From assembly GCA_028023455.1 (NCBI GenBank), contig JAQFVV010012544.1, positions 2,374,396 to 2,438,395 of the forward strand: DNA of 64,000 bases, read 5' to 3'. Source of the DNA: Epiperipatus broadwayi (Eukaryota > Onychophora > Udeonychophora > Euonychophora > Peripatidae). Below are positions 56,781 through 64,000 of the stretch, one piece after another. Under the pieces are notes generated by a model. The model made no database searches, was not told where the DNA came from, and was given only the letters and a program-made list of their open reading frames with translations. The first letter of the stretch is position 1. The number at the start of each line of letters is the position of its first letter. Position numbers and translations under genes: made by a program.

Positions 56781-57756
56781 ACTTAATTATAGTCAACTTT
56801 CTAAAAGAAAATTCTAAGACTTGAAAAAAATTTCACTTGGTTGAAATTTGAGGAGTTACAATGAGAGGGAGAGACACTATTTCTATGTGCAAGTATTTAT
56901 TCTCTAAGTTCATATTTATTAATACAATATCAACTATTCTAATGTTTGTTCCATATTATAATAATATTAAAAGTCTATTTTTAAACTATTATTAAAAATA
57001 CTTATATGTATATTCAACATTATATTTTCTGGCAGATTCATTGATTCTTACAATAGGATTCTATAATCAAGCTTCAAATATTAATAATAAAATGGAAAAA
57101 CATTTTTTTAAAAGCAGAATTATTTTTTCAAAAAAATATAATCTTCTCGAGTTTTTATGAAAGAAGTAGCAAATATCAGTTTATGTATGCAATATTATCA
57201 TTATTAAATTACTAAGACAAAATTTGATTAATGACGTTTTTTTAACGCTATTCAATATCTGAATGATTTTTTGCCATTATTCAGAGGAAAAAATCATTTC
57301 CTTTGACAACTAACTTTAGATATCAGTAAATGACACACAGTTATAAATATCATAGTTTTAATATGTTAAAAGTTTTTTTTTGTTTTGTTGTTGTTTGAAA
57401 ATAAAGATTCTGACAAAATATCGCTTTTTCTATGAATAGGCAGGGCAGCCATGTTTGATTGATCGCGAAGCACTTAAAAGCTACTTTGATTATTATATTG
57501 ATTTTAAACACTGTTCTAATTATAAAAAACATTATCAGTTGACAATATTCTAGTTAACTTAAATTACATATGACAAACTTAGCTTCAAAATTTAGAAACT
57601 ATTTTAAAAAGAAAAAAAAAGGTGATAAATAAATAACATTATATATTTAACTTTTTGGTAAATCTACTGAAATTAAAATTAACTTTATTAAAAATAAAAG
57701 TTAATATCGTAATAGTAGTTCCAAGTGTTATTGATTTTTATATTTACATGTCTAAA
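56781..57756. other. AT-rich stretch, nothing recognised
   Basis: No supported feature. Confidence 0.4.
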
Positions 57757-57770
57757 AATGTTTAGAAATA

Positions 57771-58005
57771 AACATTAAGCATCACATGATCACATTTCCT
57801 ATACTAGCACATTAATTGTTGATAAACAGAGCAAAACTCTCCATACAGTATTGCCACCTGTGCTAAACAGAGTAATCAATAGATGCCAAAAAGGCTTGTG
57901 CATTAGATAGGGATTTTATGCACAAGCCTTCTGGCATCCATTGATTACTCTGTTTAGCACAGGTGGCAATACTGTATGGAGAGTTTTGCTCTGTTTATTT
58001 ATTTT
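57771..58005. mobile_element. Family X palindrome with 14 bp target duplication
   Basis: A tail AAGCATCACATGATCAC leads into arms (AGAGCAAAACTCTCCATACA and complement) that meet near 57905. Exact flanks AATGTTTAGAAATA occur at 57757-57770 and 58006-58019. The hammerhead centre is deleted. Confidence 0.9.
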
Positions 58006-58019
58006 AATGTTTAGAAATA

Positions 58020-59867
58020 TAGTAAATCCATAGTCCTAAAACTTTTTGATCCTTCACTATAAAATAATATAACACAATTCAGTAATAAAAATTGACATTA
58101 ATTATTTAGCAAATCTATAAAAACTATAAATTGTTTATTTTGATATAAATATAAAAAAACTCAACATAATCAGCAATAAAAAAAAATATTGATCGGTAAT
58201 TGGACCAGAATGTTGTTCTTTTGAATAATTATTCTAAGATATCGATTATAATTCTGACTTATAGATTACCATATTTCTATTGTTTACTAAATAACATTAT
58301 TATTACCTGATAGATAGACTTACGTTTTAAATGGAAATACAGATATATATATATACTTTACTACCAATTTTTAAACTGGTATATATTAATTTTTCAGGAT
58401 TCAGTGGTGAGATTTTTTTGCAATAAAAGATGTTAGGGCAGTTTACTTTATACTTTTACAATATGTTTGATGAATTCTAAAACTCTTCTCTAATGAAATC
58501 ATTTTTGAGGTGTTTTGGAGTTTTACCATGCTGCTGTTATCATTTCAATTTTTCTTCACTATTTTGTGTTTATCTATAACATTAGTTTGCTAGAAAAGAT
58601 TTTTTGTCTGTAGAAATCATTAATTAAAACTACTAGTTTTAAAAATCTGAAGATATCAGAAACAAGCCTATGATGCCTGATTGAACAGACAGCATCATTG
58701 ATTGGTAGATTATACAGCTTCAAAATAATTCTGGGTATGCTTTTTGATTTAATATTTTTAAAAAAATGTAATTTTCAGTCATTTATTTACATATTTAAGC
58801 TTATTTATTCAACATAATTGTAAAATATTTATTTTAAACCAAAATAAATATTTGATTATAGTTATATTTTATTTGATAATATTTGCTTTTAAGTAGATGA
58901 GTTGTAAAAATATATTTACAATAGAAGTAAAAGCTGTTTTTATTGGCTAACAAGAATTGTTTTCATATACACTAATGAAGAAATTTTGGGGGAAATTTTA
59001 ATACAAGTATAATTTTTACCTTTAAAACATACTTTCATTTTATTACAATGTCTCAATTAAAGTTCATTTCTATTTTTAAAATGGTACTCAAATAAGAAAC
59101 ATTTTGTTCAATAGTTTTTTATGAATATACAATGTTAAGTAAGTAAAAAGGAGCCATTGTTACCATTACATATTCAGTTTAGTACTTAATTTTTTTATTT
59201 TGCAGAATGTAGATATTAATTTTTAGAATATCTTTCATTTGTAAACTTACATTTGTAATAAATAATATAAAGTGTATTAATATATGAAATATAATAATTG
59301 TTTAATTGTAAAAATAAAATGTTACAAATATGACCAAAGATCTCATTAAAATCTTTCAAAAAAGAGAAGAAATAGTTCATAAAGAACAAGTTACATTTTA
59401 ACAGTGCATTTCCGTGAATTCTAAAACACTTGCTTGAAAACATTATTTTTCCCAGAATGTATTGTTTTCTAAAAAGTATTGAACTTTATTGCTCTTTATT
59501 GATTAAATTTTTAAAAATTCAAGACATTGCTTCTAAGGTCTTAAATCATTAATTAGGAATATTTAAAATGAATGTCAAGTTATTCTATTCTTCATGTTTT
59601 GTTTTGTTTTTTAGCAGAACACTACAACTAATTAAATATTGTTATTTTTAGCCTTGTTTTTTTTTACTAATAAATTGTTAGGTTTAAATTTATTAATGTA
59701 TTATTATGATTACTATTTTATATATTAACACTATTTTATAATGAATAATTGGTGTCAAAAATTAATATGCTATTAAGACTACATAATGGAAAAATAATAA
59801 TAGAATTAAACTTTGAATGGAATTCTTGTGATAGAGTTAAAATAAATATACATTTATGCTTGAAAAA
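58020..59867. other. AT-rich stretch, nothing recognised
   Basis: No supported feature; the AT-biased minus frame at 59216-59443 has no motif. Confidence 0.4.
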
Positions 59868-60255
59868 AAAATTGTGAACTATAAAGATTTAGTTATGGGT
59901 CTGAAACTTGAATATTTAACAAAACAAAAAAAACAGTACTGAATCTATAGATCACACAAAAAGTATAATACTGACATTAGCAGAAAAAATTGAAAATGAA
60001 ATTCAATCAAGCAAAACTAAAATACTGACATAGAGCTGAATAGGACATGTTGCTAAAAAAAAACTGATAATAGGTGAATAAATAATATATTAAATAAAAG
60101 ATTTTAATTTACTTAGAAAGACCCAAAAATACCATTAGGTAACATAGATGGATAAAATAAAAAAGAATTAATAGAATGAAATGGAAAAAAACTATAGATA
60201 GGAAAATGTGAATTAAATTTGGAGATGCTTCTATTCTGCAATAGACGGGTTATAA
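59868..60255 (+). mobile_element. Old RTE LINE 3' fragment
   Basis: YGSETWTL-like translation (TATGGGTCTGAAACTTGAAT near 59893), then GACATGTTGCTAAA, AGACCCAAAAATACCATTAG, ATAGATGGATAAAATAAAA and the tail TTCTGCAATAGACGGGTTAT match the last ~390 bp of the RTE element in order. Strongly mutated. Confidence 0.75.
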
Positions 60256-60940
60256 TAGAAAACACAATAGGAATTAGGTTCAGAAAATATACTTTTATTT
60301 TGCTTTGTTTTGTTTTTTGTTTTTTTGCTTATTTAATAGTTTTTTTGATAAATAAATATTTAACTTTCCATTTTAGATTATTTGTTTAGAATTTATTTTG
60401 TTTTAATGTTTAACTTTAAGTTGTTGTTTTTTTTATTCTGCATTGTAGTTTAAATTAAATTATTTTGCAGACTTCAAAAGTAATTCTTGTTAGAATCAAA
60501 TATTTTATATGTATTTTTATAATTATATACAATACTATACTAGCCTCAAATATTAACAATATAATTTAATTTAAAAAAACTAAAGTTGTGTTATCATTTT
60601 TGTTTGTTTGTTTGTAAATTGATTTAATGTTTTATTATAGTTAAATGTAGGATTTTTAAAAACCTATTGTTATTAATACTAATACTCTACTTCTACATAA
60701 ATTTAATTACTATATACATGTAATTAATTTAATAAAGTTGATTTTAAAAACACTAAATCTTTAAATGATAAATTGAAAGCATAACAAATTCATGATAATG
60801 TTGGAGTTCTGTTGTGAAGATAATTGAAGTTATAGACTAAACAAAAAACATCTTTATAATATTAAATCCATCAACTATTCATTATAATCTACCTAATGTT
60901 TTTGGATTTAAAAGTATTGTAAGAATAGATACATCAAATA
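60256..60940. other. AT-rich stretch, nothing recognised
   Basis: T-rich and A-rich runs only. Confidence 0.35.
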
Positions 60941-60945
60941 TTAGT

Positions 60946-61146
60946 CTGTTTTTCATAACAATTCTTTATTTTTAGTACAATGCTTACATAACACCCATTA
61001 ACATCAACAGTTTTGATTGTCCCTGAAATCTTCTTCAGAACTATAAAATATATATACATAAATATACAAATTATATAAAAAATACAAATTATGTAAACAT
61101 TATACTAAATATAAAGAATTGTTATGAAAAACAGATTAATTAATTA
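60946..61146. mobile_element. Foldback element related to family W
   Basis: Ends TCTGTTTTTCATAACAATTC (60952) and GAATTGTTATGAAAAACAGA (61116) are exact 20 bp inverted repeats. On the minus strand the loop contains TTCTGAAGAAGATTTCAGGG followed by a CAAAACTGTTGATG segment, matching the loop of the W element at 15391. Confidence 0.85.
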
Positions 61147-61603
61147 AGGCAATACAAAAAAGAAAAAATTAAGATCAAATATTAGGACTATAATCAAGCT
61201 AGAAAATGTTGTAGTCTCTCTAATAAAAAAAATGGATTAGTTGTGATAAAAAGAATAAAAAGTATTATAAAAATATTTTATTCAGGAAGTAGTAATAAAC
61301 GAAATGATATAAACATTGTTTTGTTTATAGTTTCATAAATTGTAATCCAGAAAATAATTGACTTCTGATGATTATCAGATCAATGTCAATGATGTGGTGA
61401 TTATTCAAGTATACATGTCAGTTAATGGTCATTTTGATGAAAAAGTTGAAATCATGTCTGAAGAATTGAAAAAATACAGATGATAAAGTAATAGAAAATA
61501 ATGGATGAGAATTAAGAAATTATAATGGTGAAAGACTGTCTATTTTTGGTAAAGAAAATAACTTGATAATAATAAGCATACATTTCAAAAGTTAATGATT
61601 AAC
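61147..61603. other. AT-rich stretch, nothing recognised
   Basis: No supported feature. Confidence 0.35.
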
Positions 61604-61616
61604 TCATAGAAAGGTT

Positions 61617-61879
61617 AAACTCTCCATACAATAGTGCCAGCCAAAATAATCAATGGATGCCAGAAGGCTTATGCATAAAATCCCCATCTAGTGCCTACTC
61701 ATCCAATATCCCCAGACTAGTTTCTGGCTTGTGGCCTTTATCAGTGAGGAGCCTTGGATCTGAGAACACTGAACCTAGATCTTATTCTGGCTGGCACTGA
61801 TTGGCACTACTGTATGGAGAGTGTTTCCTGTTTTAATAACAGTTATGGTCAAGCATAAGAATAGGTGATCATGTGTTGT
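61617..61879. mobile_element. Family X copy with hammerhead
   Basis: Left arm AAACTCTCCATACAATAGTG through the hammerhead segment to CTAGATCTTATTCTGG, then the opposite arm starts abruptly (GGCACTGATTGGCACTACTG) with a one-sided tail. The flanks TCATAGAAAGGTT (61604-61616) and TCATAAAAAGATT (61880-61892) look like a 13 bp duplication with two differences. Confidence 0.8.
61709..61752 (-). ncRNA. Hammerhead-like motif, family X, G8 mutated
   Basis: Minus strand: CCTCA, CTGATAA (61738-61744; G8 to A), stem II GGC/GCC, GAAA (61721-61724), CTAGTC and TGGGG. Stems are intact but the core change predicts no cleavage. Confidence 0.45.
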
Positions 61880-61892
61880 TCATAAAAAGATT

Positions 61893-62204
61893 CAAGTAGT
61901 AGGAATAGATTTCAGTTAGATTCTGTTCTGATTATGATGTGATTAAATGTTTCAATGGCTTTTAGATTGTTTGTTTTAATCAAACAATAAAATTATTAAT
62001 CTTCAAAAATATTGTAAATTGAAATATTATATTTTATTTTTTGTAATTTATTTTGACAAAATTTATTATTGGTTTGTTGTATAATTTGTTGATGCTAATG
62101 CTTATAATAATTTCTTAAAATGTGTCTAAAAAATATGTGAATAATTAAATAATAAATATAATACTTATTAAAAAAAATAACAGACAAAATGGATTAAAGA
62201 GTTC
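61893..62204. other. AT-rich stretch, nothing recognised
   Basis: No supported feature. Confidence 0.35.
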
Positions 62205-62345
62205 TTAATGCAGCCCATCGCAGGGCAAAGACTTTTTCAACAGCATCTCATAGAGAAACACAAAAAGCCATTACTTATCAGATTTGCCTTTGCCAACTGG
62301 TGAGAATTTATGTAGTTTTGCTACTTTTGTTTTATTGCCTACCTA
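62205..62345. repeat. Interspersed repeat shared with 56597-56780
   Basis: GCAGGGCAAAGACTTTTTCA, ACAGCATCTCATAGAGAAAC and GCCAACTGGTGAGAATTTA align in order with the copy at 56597. Class unknown. Confidence 0.5.
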
Positions 62346-63864
62346 AAATAGTTTCATGTTTATTTATTAGTATCTCTTTAATTATTAATTAGTTTAGTTA
62401 TTGAAAAGCTATTTGCAAAAACAATATAAGTTTGAAATACAATCTAAAAATGTTCAAGTTTTACCTGGCTTGGATTCAAACACCAGGTAATAGACTTAGC
62501 AGGAAATGCACTATCATCACACCAATTGTTTTAATGTTAAAAATATATTTTTTATATATAAGTCATTCTTTTTATATCTTTCAGATTATATTTGCTTATT
62601 TAAATTCATGTAATATTGAATAATTAAAAATCTCCAGTTATTATTTTGTAAACACTCTTACGTACTAACCAGCTGGTCATGCTAAAAAATAATATAACAA
62701 GAAGAAATTATTATAAAACCCTGAATCTTGAGCAGATATGCAAAGACCAGAAGAAATAGTATTATTATAATTATTTATTAATTTATATTTACATTATTTA
62801 TTTTAGGCTTTTTTTAATCAGTAATGATTATAATGGACTCGAGAGTTAGACATTTCTGTATTAATTTCAAATGAGATAATTGAGGGGTGGGGTCTCAGTT
62901 TTTGGCTACTTGAATGGAATTGTTCTGTTCCTTCCATTATTTCATCACTCAAATGTTTAATGACTACATTATTTATTTACTTTAGTGGGCAGTCATTCAA
63001 CAAGACAACTTTTAAATATTTTTATGAAAAGTCTAAAGTAAATGTAATATCAACACTCAATTTAAAAGTTAAGCACTAAATAAAAATTCATATCAAGTTT
63101 GAATAGTAGAAATGACCAATTTGAGCTATGATTTATGGATGTTGACCCCAAAATGTCCCACTCCGCCACTGCACCAAAACATACAAATAATATAATTTTC
63201 TTTTGCTGTCACATCTTGAAATAATATTTATTATTATTATTTTCATCGTATAAACTTTAATACATTAATTTAAAATTGTATTAAAATGCAGACTCACTAA
63301 ATATATTATGTGAATGTCAAGTTTAATTGTCTGTTACCACATGAGAATAATTAAATAAACATAGTATACTTGTCAAAACTTGTTTCATTTTAATTCACAT
63401 TTTTTCTACTTTACTACAATTAAACCCTATTACAATAAATACTAAAATATTTATATTTTAATGGATTATAAAATAAAATGTTGCCTATTTCAATTATTTT
63501 TTATCTAATTCATTATTTAAAAATATATTACTGTATTGTCACATTGCCAACTGTAATAATTTGAATAATAGTATAATTAAATAATAGTAGATTCTGAGCA
63601 AGGTAAATTAAGACTAAGTGTTTCAATAAGCTTAGATGAACAAGGATTCCCTTTGGATCTTTACTTCTTTATTGTTTAACTTACAAAATTTAAAAACAGT
63701 TGTATATTATGGTTTTTAAATTTATAAAAAAAAAAAAATTCAATTTCCTTCCAGACAAAATCTCATAATTTATTTAGTACTAACTTTCAACTAAAGTAGC
63801 ATACAATATTAAGGATAATATGACAATATTTGAAATACTGGTATTCTTCATATACGTGGAGCTT
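62346..63864. other. AT-rich stretch; possible isolated hAT-type end
   Basis: On the minus strand GTGCAGTGGCGGAGTGGGAC (complement of 63155-63174) resembles a hAT terminal repeat, as does 23566, but no partner end or target duplication was found. Nothing else is recognised. Confidence 0.3.
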
Positions 63865-64000
63865 AATTGTAAATATAGGACATTTGAACACAGACTTTCA
63901 AGAACCCTTCAACTATCCACCTTATCGCATACCACTGATGCACATAACCACACACATGTAAAAAAAATCATCAATATATGTATTTTGTGCTGAACAAGCA
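63865..64000 (-). mobile_element. Family Z copy, cut by the window end
   Basis: GGACATTTGAACACAGACTT, CAAGAACCCTTCAACTATCC and the final AATATATGTATTTTGTGCTG match the left arm of the Z palindrome. The hammerhead is entered at 63978 (its GAAA reads CAAA) and continues past the window. Confidence 0.75.

Overview
This window is about 74% A+T, has no operon-like gene layout, and is dominated by decayed eukaryotic mobile elements. It looks like intergenic or intronic DNA of an invertebrate animal. RTE-, Ty3/gypsy- and Penelope-type retroelements, a BED/hAT DNA transposon fossil, tRNA-derived SINE heads and long triplet microsatellites all point to a metazoan. The species cannot be fixed from the sequence. 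No complete host gene is visible. The best host-gene candidates are two phase-compatible exons (10816-10910 and 14616-14674, + strand), a small minus-strand exon with an AG|GTGAGT donor (4571-4610), and a degraded sulfotransferase-like exon (40472-40525).

Autonomous element fossils. RTE-clade LINE copies lie at 260-1925 (+), 2165-3610 (-), 11180-11371 (+), 35660-35968 (+), 44605-45950 (-, endonuclease part), 48462-50520 (-, youngest, broken by two TGG-to-TGA stops) and 59868-60255 (+). A different LINE, with an SGNH-esterase-like ORF1, endonuclease and reverse transcriptase, runs from 25680 to 29212 and resumes near 32195. It is split by a roughly 3 kb block that begins with a gypsy-like LTR, primer site and gag remnant. 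A gypsy integrase remnant (43840-44600), a Penelope-like GIY-YIG remnant (42065-42290) and a 478 bp hAT MITE with an exact 8 bp target duplication (24462-24939) are also present.

The most interesting content is a set of short non-coding repeat families that carry type I hammerhead ribozyme motifs. Families here called Y and Z share one ribozyme cassette with CTGATGA, a 5 bp stem II, GAAA, a tiny stem III and a CCAA/TTGG stem I. The copies at 25139-25185 and 18897-18944 keep all core bases. A third family, X, carries a separate hammerhead-like motif with a GUC cleavage triplet and a 5 bp stem I. One X locus (6484-7576) has two direct 458 bp units followed by an inverted one, bounded by a 15 bp target duplication. 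Several X and Z insertions have 11-15 bp target duplications, which suggests target-primed retrotransposition rather than cut-and-paste. The copies are often large palindromes with the ribozyme in both arms. A reasonable model is retrozyme-like or Penelope pseudo-LTR-like elements moved by a Penelope- or LINE-type reverse transcriptase. The ribozymes and repeats are read directly from sequence; the mobilisation model is inference.

Other palindromic families (U with head-to-head tRNA-like cores, V, W and two unnamed ones), a tRNA-derived SINE family (T) and several microsatellites fill much of the rest. The remaining stretches are AT-rich sequence in which I recognise nothing.
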